A stretch of DNA of 64,000 nucleotides from Streptomyces sp. NBC_00691 (GTDB lineage Bacteria > Actinomycetota > Actinomycetes > Streptomycetales > Streptomycetaceae). A program made the translations under genes and the position numbers. Below are positions 43,901-50,670 of this stretch, one piece after another (within the stretch, counting starts at the first letter, position 1; the number at the start of each line of letters is the position of its first letter). The stretch lies in contig NZ_CP109007.1 in the NCBI RefSeq assembly GCF_036226665.1, forward strand, positions 7,750,001-7,814,000, in the 5' to 3' direction. The notes below the pieces were generated by a model, which saw only the letters and a program-made list of their open reading frames with translations, did not search any database and had not been told where the DNA came from.

Positions 43901-45700
43901 CTGTCCGGTGCCGTCGGGAAGGCGCAGGGCGAGGCGTGTCACCCGGCCGTCGTCGGTCGTGACGTCGACGTGGTAGCCCGCGGTGTGGACGAGGGCGAGC
44001 GGGGTTCCGTCCTCGGTGCGGTCGACGGTGACGGCGTGGCCGTTGCGGTCCACCGTCCGCACGAGCCATGCCTCTCCGTCGCCGCCCGGTTCGGTGCCGG
44101 CGGGCGCGGCGAAGTGCCGGGTCAGACCGGTGTCCGGATCGGTGAGCGTGTACTCGCCGGACTCGTCGCGCGCGAGCGGCCGGCGGCCGGTGCCGGACTC
44201 GGGGAGCGTCGGGAGGCCGGGCACGGGGTGCGGGTAGGGGAGAAGGAGGCCGTCGGCCGTGACATGGACGACCCCCTGCGCGTCGATCTCCAGGTGCTCG
44301 TCGACGGTGGAGGACCACGAGGGGCCGAAGAAGCGTCCGGCGGTGTACCCGGACTCGACGCGTCGGGTGAAGGTGAGCGGGAGGGTGCCGGGGAGGGAGA
44401 CATCGGTCTGGGGCAGGAACATCCGGCCCGAGGCGAGGTCCACCGGGTCGGTCTCGTCGACGAGTCGGTGGGCGTCGGGGCGGTTGTGGGTGCCGTTCGG
44501 CGATCCGTCGATCAGGCGGCGGGCGCGGTTGGCGTCGGACGCCAGGTCCGCTCCCTCGGCCGCGACCCGGACGCCCTTGACGGCCGCGCCACCGCCGGCG
44601 GTGGCGGCGGTGAGCAGCAGGTCGGGGACGAGTCGGCCGAAGCCTTCCGCCGGGTCCTTCATGAAGTTGTCGATCATCTGCTTGCCCGTGCCCCACGGGT
44701 CGTTGGCCATGAGGACGAGGCCGGAGGCGAGGCTGTTGAGCTGCAGGAGGTATTCGGCGGGGTGGGTGAGGTTGTACGGGTCGGTGGGGTTGACGCTCCG
44801 GACGAAACTGAGCAGCCCTGCCGTGCCCTTGACGATGCCGCCGCCGAAGTGGGTCTGCATCACCTGGAGTTCTTCGAGCCCGTCCATGGCCTGGTCGGCG
44901 TACGAGGGTTTGGGCGGGGCCGCGTCGCGGGCGGCCCGGACGGCGGTGCGGGCCGTCTCGGCGGCGGCGTTGCGCTGCTTGCGGGCCTCGGCGAGGATCT
45001 CCTGCGCCTCCTGCATGCCCGCCTTGCCGGGGTCGGTGAAGGCGCCCGGCTTGGGTGGCAGGGAGGCCGGGTTCCGTTTGTCGGCGGGCTGGGCGTTGTA
45101 GCCGTCGACAGCCTTGTTGTAGTCGTCGACGCTCTTGTTGTGCGCGTCGGCCGCGTCGGCGGACGCCTTGGTGCCCGCCTTCCACTTGTCGATGGCGGTC
45201 TGGGCCTGTCCCTGGGCCCACTCGACCGTGAGGCCGAAGCTCGCCAAGGCGTCCGCGGCCTTGCCGAAGGCGTCCGCGCCCTTGAACCACTTGGGCGGTT
45301 CGACCGCGACCTTCTCCCGGAACGCGTCGGCGGCCTCGCCCTTCACCGCGGATGAGTCGAGGCCCTTCAGCCCCTGGCCGACCTTCTCGAACGAGGTCTG
45401 GAGGTCCCGCAGATGGGAGGCGGTGTCCCTCAGCTTGGAGGGACTGCCGTAGATCAGCTTGGTCTTGTCCTCGGTCTGCCCGAGGTCCATCTCGTCGACC
45501 TCGGCGCCCATCCGGTTCGCCACCGAACGCGACTGCTCGCGCACCCAGTCGGCGCCGGACTCCCAGCCGACGTCGTCCAGCCGGTCCGCGGTCCAGTTCC
45601 CGGCGTCCTCGACCCGGTTGCCGACCCACTCGACGCCGTCCTCGACCGCGTCCTCGACGACATCCGGAGTGATGTCGCTGATGAAGTCCCCGATACCCAC
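40988..45700 (-). CDS. RHS-repeat polymorphic toxin with type-28-like C-terminal domain
   Basis: 1570 residues. N-terminal ~1-330 is an alpha-helical trafficking region like WXG/LXG-type proteins (HLRDLQTSFEKVGQGL); ~400-470 is a DUF6531-like stretch (DPVDLASGRMFLPQTD); then ~30 YD/RHS repeats (YAYDARGHLATTTDPSG and so on) and the core end motif RFPGQYFDPETGLHHNYFR, YDPETARYLTPDPLGL. The last ~120 residues are the variable toxin tip: GTPFDHVQDLTQAANGLENV, MTERGLEVLLKKHDETVYHL, matching my recollection of polymorphic toxin type 28, a predicted nuclease. GTG 45700. Third gene of a four-gene minus-strand operon. Confidence 0.9.
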   Translation of the reverse strand: MGIGDFISDITPDVVEDAVEDGVEWVGNRVEDAGNWTADRLDDVGWESGADWVREQSRSVANRMGAEVDEMDLGQTEDKTKLIYGSPSKLRDTASHLRDLQTSFEKVGQGLKGLDSSAVKGEAADAFREKVAVEPPKWFKGADAFGKAADALASFGLTVEWAQGQAQTAIDKWKAGTKASADAADAHNKSVDDYNKAVDGYNAQPADKRNPASLPPKPGAFTDPGKAGMQEAQEILAEARKQRNAAAETARTAVRAARDAAPPKPSYADQAMDGLEELQVMQTHFGGGIVKGTAGLLSFVRSVNPTDPYNLTHPAEYLLQLNSLASGLVLMANDPWGTGKQMIDNFMKDPAEGFGRLVPDLLLTAATAGGGAAVKGVRVAAEGADLASDANRARRLIDGSPNGTHNRPDAHRLVDETDPVDLASGRMFLPQTDVSLPGTLPLTFTRRVESGYTAGRFFGPSWSSTVDEHLEIDAQGVVHVTADGLLLPYPHPVPGLPTLPESGTGRRPLARDESGEYTLTDPDTGLTRHFAAPAGTEPGGDGEAWLVRTVDRNGHAVTVDRTEDGTPLALVHTAGYHVDVTTDDGRVTRLALRLPDGTGQELVRYGHTDGDLTAVTKPSGATLALAYDDRHRVITWTDSNGSRYDYAYDEHDRVIGEGGEDGHVQLTLAYGHPDPATGHRTTTLTTADGRVTRHLIDGACHVLATVDPLGHTTRLGHDARGNLLTRTDALGRTTAFSYDDEGRLLTVLRADGSRLSTVRDDRGLPVEFTDADGGRTRQEFDDLGNLTAVTDPAGHTTRYAYDARGHLATTTDPSGAVTTFRCDPAGLPLEVGDPLGGTTRCERDAHGRLVRVTDPRGAVTSLEWTEDGELARRVRPDGTVEAWAYDGEGNCTAYTDPNGLTTRFEYTHFDLLAARTGPDGARHAFEHDAALRLTRVTDPQGLTWDYTYDRAGRTVAETDFDGRTVAYELNAVGQVAARTTATGQTVRYERDALDRVVRKEAGGAATTYAYDAAGRMVRAEGPDGELVRQYDRRGELKAELVDGRPLTYAYDDTGRLSRRITPTGHVTSYAYDATGRLAQLTSGTRRISFAHDTTGRELRRAFGDTLALTSSWDGSGRLAGQHLTAGGRTVNRRAYTYRADGHLTALDDALRGSFRYGLDATGRVTTVTAAGWKESYAYDASGNQTSASWPGGHPGQDATGPRSYTGTTLLRAGAVRYEHDSGGRTTLRRRVTLSGKADTWRFTWDAESRLTAVTTPDGTRWRYRYDPLGRRTAKQRLADDGATVVEETLFTWDGPTLCEQVTTAPGLPRPVALTWDHRHAKPLAQTERVLNADASQEAVDERFFAIATDLVGTPTELVDETGRVAWHSRATLWGTTTWNGGATAYTPLRFPGQYFDPETGLHHNYFRQYDPETARYLTPDPLGLLPAPNPASYVHNPVTWSDPLGLSPYRGLGLSDEAMNAIQKLENIKADPIGRINSEPNHNHYSAARREAGGEVVARKPDGTPFDHVQDLTQAANGLENVRKALWKEMEKLPDGMTERGLEVLLKKHDETVYHLDRVKGFLHQIKQQP

Positions 45701-45702
45701 GG

Positions 45703-46347
45703 TCAGTTCCCCCCGGTGTCCTGCTGCTGCGCCCGCTGTTCAGGGGACGGGCCGAACGTCTCGTCCACGGCACGGTCGAAGTCGCCCTGGTCCACCCCGA
45801 GGAGTTCGTTGAGGATCCGTGCCCGGCTCCCGCCCTGGCCCTCCGTGAGGACCTCCCGCCCGGTGTCCTTCCAGGTCTGGGCGGCCTCGTCCCCGGCGCG
45901 CTGGAAGGACTCGGGACTCCAGTCGGGGTTCAGGTAGTCCGGGGTGAACACGTCGCCCCAGTCCTGCTTGACGATGTCGGCCTCGGAGGCGTGCGGGTTG
46001 CCCACGGCGGAGTTCACGGCGATCTTGAAGGTGCCCTGGAGGTACTGGTCCTCCTCCCAGACGAGTCCGGCGGCGAGGCCCAGCGCCGCGGCGAGGGTGT
46101 TGGCGTCCTGGACCTGCGCCCGTACGCCCCATTCCCAGCGCTCGCAGTAGTCCTCGAAGTCCACCGAGAGACCGTGGTGCCCGGCTTCCATGCCGGTCAT
46201 CGAGAGGTCGGAGAAGCCCTTGCCGAGCACGGCCCCCGTGCCCGTGCCGATGTCCCGGAGTTCGGCGGTGGCCGCGCGGATCCCCTCGGTGATCTTCTTG
46301 ATGCTCTCCGCGTCGAACCGCAGGTTCTCCTGCCCGCCCCCGCTCAT
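45703..46347 (-). CDS. WXG100-like protein of the toxin operon
   Basis: 214 residues, mostly helical, with WEWGVRAQVQDANTL and a tail ending QQQDTGGN. It lacks a signal peptide. Adjacent to an RHS toxin and ending two bases before it, it fits a small ESX/LXG-type partner that helps fold or export the toxin. The ATG overlaps the stop of the upstream SseB-like gene by four bases. Family membership is tentative. Confidence 0.65.
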   Translation of the reverse strand: MSGGGQENLRFDAESIKKITEGIRAATAELRDIGTGTGAVLGKGFSDLSMTGMEAGHHGLSVDFEDYCERWEWGVRAQVQDANTLAAALGLAAGLVWEEDQYLQGTFKIAVNSAVGNPHASEADIVKQDWGDVFTPDYLNPDWSPESFQRAGDEAAQTWKDTGREVLTEGQGGSRARILNELLGVDQGDFDRAVDETFGPSPEQRAQQQDTGGN

Positions 46348-46832
46348 CGGGCGTCACCGCCGCCGGCCGGCCCCGAGGCCGCGGTCGGCCCGTGGGGCGG
46401 AGAGGGCGTCGGCCCGTCGGGCGGCCCGTCGATCGCCACGTCGTCGGGCACGATGCCCCGGACCGGCGGGAAGGCCATCGCGCCCTCCGGATCGGCGATG
46501 TCGACGGCCACCCCGGCGGGGACGCCCAGAGCGGGGACGATCTCGTCGAGCAGCCGCGCCCCGCGCAGTTCCGCGAACTCCCACGCACCGCCCGCCTCGC
46601 GCCCGGTGTCCCCGCCGGCGGCGTCCCGGGCCCGGGCGAACCGGGCGAGCGCCGCCTCGTCGGTGAAGGCGCAGATCCAGCGCACCCCGCCGAACTCCGC
46701 CGTCCACAGGCCCTCGGAGTCCAACGGGACGAGGACGAGGGCACGCCGCAGCTCCCCCACCAGCTCCCTGGGATCACCGAGCCCGGCCCGCCGCTCGGCG
46801 ATCCGTTCCGCAAGTACCGTAGCTCCGCCCAC
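46344..46832 (-). CDS. SseB-like N-terminal domain protein
   Basis: 162 residues. The core resembles the SseB N-terminal domain (ALVLVPLDSEGLWTAEFGGVRWICAFTDEAALARF), followed by VDIADPEGAMAFPPVRGIV and a Pro/Gly-rich tail. SseB-like proteins often accompany WXG proteins and ESX-associated toxins in actinobacteria. GTG 46832 follows GGGAG with eight bases. First gene of the operon SseB-like, WXG-like, RHS toxin, pentapeptide protein. Confidence 0.65.
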   Translation of the reverse strand: MGGATVLAERIAERRAGLGDPRELVGELRRALVLVPLDSEGLWTAEFGGVRWICAFTDEAALARFARARDAAGGDTGREAGGAWEFAELRGARLLDEIVPALGVPAGVAVDIADPEGAMAFPPVRGIVPDDVAIDGPPDGPTPSPPHGPTAASGPAGGGDAR

Positions 46833-47080
46833 CGGCCCGCCTCCCCGACGTCGTACCGGGGGCCTCCCCCGTTTCTCGGGTGTACACGCCTGTCCTCCCC
46901 GCACGGTTCCCCGGATCGACCGTACGAACGCTCGACCGTCGTGAACCGGTTCAGGATCCCGGTGGGGATCCCTGCCCCACGCCGGTGGACACGCGGGCCG
47001 CCCGGCGGCCGAGGGCGCCGGAGGCGACCACGGCCACCGGGCGGAGCCGCCTGGTTCGCGGACGTGCCGACGCGCGCCGC

Positions 47081-47578
47081 TCAGCAGTTCCGGATGGACC
47101 ACACGGGCGCCCAGTCGTACGTGAAGGGCGTGGGCTCCGGCAGGACGACGTCCAGCACCTGGCCGTTCTGGCCGTAGAAGAACGCGGCGGCGCCGACCTG
47201 GTTGTTCACCACCTGGCCCACGCCGTTCCAGTGGGACAGGGAGTACTGGTGGCACCGGTAGAGGAAGAAGACCTTGTACTTGCCGACCACCGGGTCCCAG
47301 ACCCCGGTGCAGAGATTCCCCGACGCGCACGTGACGGGGCTGCCCGACGACGTGTGCACGTAGTCCGCCCAGGGCGAGACCGTCGGCGACACGGCCGCCA
47401 CGGCACGCGAGGACGGCCCCTCGCCCCTGGGCGCCGGCGGCATGACCACGGTGCGGCCGCCGCCCTCGCGAGGCCCGTCAGAGGCCGCCGCCTGGGCCGG
47501 TCCCGCCGCGGAGGCGGACACCAGCACCCACAGGAGGGCACCGACCACACCGAGGGTGGAACGCCTGGTACGTGACAT
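47081..47578 (-). CDS. small secreted protein, I36 inhibitor-like
   Basis: 165 residues. Signal peptide (~1-31, ending AQAAA), then a ~95-residue C-terminal domain with CASGNLCTGVWDPVVGKYKV, FFLYRCHQYSLSHWNGVG, VNNQVGAAAFFYGQNG and final APVWSIRNC. Four Cys in that domain and this spacing fit the Streptomyces family-I36 peptidase-inhibitor group. ATG 47578 follows AAGGAG with five bases. Confidence 0.75.
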   Translation of the reverse strand: MSRTRRSTLGVVGALLWVLVSASAAGPAQAAASDGPREGGGRTVVMPPAPRGEGPSSRAVAAVSPTVSPWADYVHTSSGSPVTCASGNLCTGVWDPVVGKYKVFFLYRCHQYSLSHWNGVGQVVNNQVGAAAFFYGQNGQVLDVVLPEPTPFTYDWAPVWSIRNC

Positions 47579-47607
47579 CGTCACTCCTTCTCCGGGAATC
47601 ACCGGGT

Positions 47608-48834
47608 TCACTTCTGACTCGTGCACAGCGGTACGTCCGGCAACTGGTTGTCCGGATGGCTGAGATAGATGTGGGTGACGTAGCCCCCGTACTGCGGCAG
47701 ATACGCCCACCAGTCGTTGGTGTACGGCGGGACGGAGACGAGCTGCCCCTTCTTCTGGCAGCCCACCAGCACCTCCACGCCGGCCGGGAGCCTGGTCAGC
47801 AGGTTGTCCCCGACGACCGGTTCCGTACGGACGGCGACGTCCTGGCCCCACGTCCCGTACCACTTCCCCTTCGGCGCCGTTCCGCCGGGAACGTTCAGGG
47901 AACGGGTCAGCCGGCCGAGGTCGGTGTACGCCTTTCCGTACGACGTGCCGTCCGCGTGCAGCGTGAGGACGGCCACGATCGAACGGTCACCGGCTCCGAC
48001 GGTGCCGGTCGTGTGCAGCGCCGGCCGGCTCAGGTCGACGCTCGCGTCACCCGGGCCGGCGGACGTGGGTGCCGAGGCGTCGATGCCACGAGCCTCAGCG
48101 GTGCTTGCGGAGCCGCAGTTCCCCTTCGCGTACCTCCCCGACCAGCCCTGCTTCACGGCCCACGGACGGTCGAACGCGGCGGCGATGCCGAAGTGCTGGT
48201 CGAAGGAGTCCGACGCGCACCGGGTCGACCGTCGCAGACGCTCCATGATGAAGTCACGCACCGGTGCGGGAGCGGACTCCAGGATGTGCCGGTAGGTCTT
48301 CACGGTGTCGCGGGCCGACATGGCGGTGTAGCCCCAGTACCCCTCGTAGCCCGCCGGTGGAGGAGCGGTGTCGGCGAGCCCGAGCCGCGTGACCATGCGC
48401 TCGACGATCGCCGGCCCGCCGTACGCCGACCAGTAGTGGCTGGCGGCGGCGTCCTGACTGCCGCGGAGCATGACGTCCAGCCGCGTGCGGTCGGCGGCCG
48501 GGAGGGTGTCGGGGCTGCGGTTCCACAGGACGTCGAGGGCGATCAGGAGCTTGACGACCGACGCGGACCGGAACCTGGCGTCCGGGGCGAGCTGTTCGGT
48601 GAACGTCCCGGTCTGCCGGTCGAACACGGCCACGCCCGCGGTGACCCCCGCGGGCACCCGGGGGCTCGCGGGCGTGACCGGCACGGAGCCACCGGCCGGT
48701 TCCGTCGCGGCCGCGACGGAGTGCGGGAGCGCCGCGCCGGTGAAGGAGAGGGAGAGGAAGGCCGCGGTCGCGGCGAGCAGGCGCCGAGGCGTACGGCGAG
48801 CGGCGGGGTGGGAGTGCCTGACGATGCGGAGCAT
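47608..48834 (-). CDS. secreted serine hydrolase-like protein with C-terminal SH3-like region
   Basis: 408 residues. Signal peptide (~1-42, ending SVAAA) and then a beta-lactamase/penicillin-binding-like region with SVVK (SxxK), AVFDRQTGTFTEQLAPDARFRSASVV and DAAASHYWSAYGG (possible SxN), but no clear KTG triad. The last ~90 residues (GTWGQDVAVRTEPVVGDNLL onwards) resemble a bacterial SH3 domain. A wall-active role is likely; lactamase activity is doubtful. ATG 48834; an upstream in-frame ATG at 48885 lacks a ribosome site. Confidence 0.7.
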   Translation of the reverse strand: MLRIVRHSHPAARRTPRRLLAATAAFLSLSFTGAALPHSVAAATEPAGGSVPVTPASPRVPAGVTAGVAVFDRQTGTFTEQLAPDARFRSASVVKLLIALDVLWNRSPDTLPAADRTRLDVMLRGSQDAAASHYWSAYGGPAIVERMVTRLGLADTAPPPAGYEGYWGYTAMSARDTVKTYRHILESAPAPVRDFIMERLRRSTRCASDSFDQHFGIAAAFDRPWAVKQGWSGRYAKGNCGSASTAEARGIDASAPTSAGPGDASVDLSRPALHTTGTVGAGDRSIVAVLTLHADGTSYGKAYTDLGRLTRSLNVPGGTAPKGKWYGTWGQDVAVRTEPVVGDNLLTRLPAGVEVLVGCQKKGQLVSVPPYTNDWWAYLPQYGGYVTHIYLSHPDNQLPDVPLCTSQK

Positions 48835-48975
48835 GGCGTGAGGATCCTCGCTGGGTGGGAGAGCGGTCTGCCCGGGTGTCGGCAAGGGGCGGTGAACGAG
48901 GGCGGCGGGACCGGGGCGCGGAGCCCCCGGCGGGACGCGAGGGGCTCCGCCGGAGCGGGCCGCGCGGACGGCTCC

Positions 48976-49476
48976 CTACGGGATGTTGCACTCCGTCATG
49001 CCGGGCCAGGGATCGGTCGACGTCCACACGTCCACGGCGGGGATGAAGCCCCACCCGTGATGGCGCTCGCGACCGGGAGCGATGCGGTCACCCATGGTGT
49101 AGTACCAGATGTTGTTGCCGCCGCTGTGCGCGGCGCCTCTGCCCCAGCACACGAACCAGCTCGTCGACGTGTCGATCCAGCCGATCGCCGAGCAGGCGGC
49201 GATGAAGCCGGCGCAGCCGTACAGCGGGGCGCCGGCACGATTGCCGCACACCCAGTCACGCGTCCAGGTGCGCCCGGTGTACGCGTCGTAGTGACTGACG
49301 TTCCGGGCGGTGCACGACGCCTGAGCCGCGAGGGGCGCGGCCTCGGTCGTGGGCGGCGCGCTCCGCACCGCACGGGTGGTGGTGCCGGCCTGCGGCGAAG
49401 ACGCCTGAACGGCGCCGGCGCTGAACAGCACGGCCAAGAGGGCGGCGAGCATCGCCACCGCTCGTCTCACAGACAT
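48976..49476 (-). CDS. small secreted Cys-rich protein of unknown function
   Basis: 166 residues. Signal peptide (~1-26, AVQASS) then a mature domain with six Cys and many aromatic residues (TWTRDWVCGNRAG, YGCAGFIAACSAIGW, SWFVCWGRGAAH). No domain recognised. ATG 49476. Third in a row of small minus-strand secreted genes, divergent from a LysR gene. Confidence 0.75.
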   Translation of the reverse strand: MSVRRAVAMLAALLAVLFSAGAVQASSPQAGTTTRAVRSAPPTTEAAPLAAQASCTARNVSHYDAYTGRTWTRDWVCGNRAGAPLYGCAGFIAACSAIGWIDTSTSWFVCWGRGAAHSGGNNIWYYTMGDRIAPGRERHHGWGFIPAVDVWTSTDPWPGMTECNIP

Positions 49477-49580
49477 GTTTCGGCCCCCGTTGTCGAGAAA
49501 GCAATGGTCGGACTGCCCTGCGGAACCGAGGGGTTGTCACGGGGCGTCGCTTGAGAGCCGAGCCTTCCACTCGCACTCTG

Positions 49581-49613
49581 TTCATGTCATCGCTTGTGGC
49601 CATGCGACATGAA
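49581..49613. promoter_or_regulatory. inverted repeat in the LysR intergenic region
   Basis: TTCATGTC (49581-49588) and GACATGAA (49606-49613), arms 17 bases apart, lie 24 bases before the LysR start and 105 bases before the divergent secreted gene. Suitable as a LysR or other dimer site. Confidence 0.5.
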
Positions 49614-49636
49614 AGACGATCGATAAGGGATTCATC

Positions 49637-50626
49637 ATGGTTACTGGCGATACGGCCGCTGGAGGCGCCGCGCCGACGGGCCCCGATCCGCGGACGCCGA
49701 GCGCCCATCAACTCCGGCTGTTCGTCGCCCTCGCGGAGGAACTCCACTTCTCGCGCGCCGCCGCCCGGCTGTTCATGACGCAGTCGGCGCTGAGCCAGCA
49801 GATCCGGGACCTGGAAAGACGCCTCGGTGTGCGGCTGTTCGACCGTTCGAGCCGGGCCGTCTCCCTTACGCCGCAGGGCCGGGTGCTGTTGGCGGACGCG
49901 CGCGGCGTGGTGGCGGCCATGGACCGGCTCAGCCGCAGCGCGTCGACCCAGGCGCGCAGGCTCTCCGGACGCCTCGTCGTCGGCACCATCGGCGCGGAGG
50001 CGGCGATGCCGTACACCCGCGCCGTGCTGCGTCTGCGCCACGAACGGCACCCGTTGGTCCAGGTCGACGTGCGCAGCCTCCACTTCGCCGACCACTTCGA
50101 CGCCCTGTTCCGGCATGACGTCGATGTCGCCTTCCTCCGTCCACCGGTCCCGCCCGGCGTCGAGGTGCAACACCTCGCCACGGAACCCCGGTCGGCCTGT
50201 CTACCGGCGAGCGACCCGCTCGCGGACCGCGACCGGATCGCCCTCGCCGAGCTGGCCCGCCACCCGGTGATCGACGTCCCGCCCCAGGTACCACGGCTCT
50301 GGTGGGACTTCTGGGCCGCCGACCCGCGACCCGACGGCACCCCGGTCCGCTACGGACCCGTCGCCTCGGACCTGGAGGGCCTTCTGCACCTCGTTGCCCA
50401 GGGCAAGGGCATGTGTTTCCTGCCGGCCGCCGCGCGCGACCTCTTCCCGCGCCCCGGCATCCGCTACGTCGAGGTCACGGACCTGCCCCCGTCTACGGCG
50501 GGCCTCGCCTGGCTGAGGGAGAACCGCACGGAACCGCTCGTCGAGGCCGTGGTGGCAGCCGCCGGCCACGTGGCCTCGGCGCGCGACCGGGGGGCCGTCC
50601 GGGGCAGGAGCCAGACCGAGGACTGA
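49637..50626 (+). CDS. LysR-family transcriptional regulator
   Basis: 329 residues. HTH: HQLRLFVALAEELHFSRAAARL, QSALSQQIRDLERRLGVRLFDRSSR; substrate domain from ~110. A ~22-residue Gly/Pro-rich extension precedes the HTH, starting at ATG 49637. Divergent from a secreted protein gene, with an inverted repeat between them. Confidence 0.9.
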   Translation: MVTGDTAAGGAAPTGPDPRTPSAHQLRLFVALAEELHFSRAAARLFMTQSALSQQIRDLERRLGVRLFDRSSRAVSLTPQGRVLLADARGVVAAMDRLSRSASTQARRLSGRLVVGTIGAEAAMPYTRAVLRLRHERHPLVQVDVRSLHFADHFDALFRHDVDVAFLRPPVPPGVEVQHLATEPRSACLPASDPLADRDRIALAELARHPVIDVPPQVPRLWWDFWAADPRPDGTPVRYGPVASDLEGLLHLVAQGKGMCFLPAAARDLFPRPGIRYVEVTDLPPSTAGLAWLRENRTEPLVEAVVAAAGHVASARDRGAVRGRSQTED

Positions 50627-50670
50627 CCCCGTGCCACGGGCTCGGCGACGTGCACGCACCCGTCGTCACG

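Noticed and set aside
40742..45355. Plus-strand open frame of 1537 codons
   Set aside because: Antisense shadow of the RHS gene; composition is Gly/Val/Arg repeats produced by reversed YD repeats.
41000..45700. DNA repeats inside the RHS gene as a separate repeat element
   Set aside because: They are coding YD repeats of the toxin, explained by the protein.
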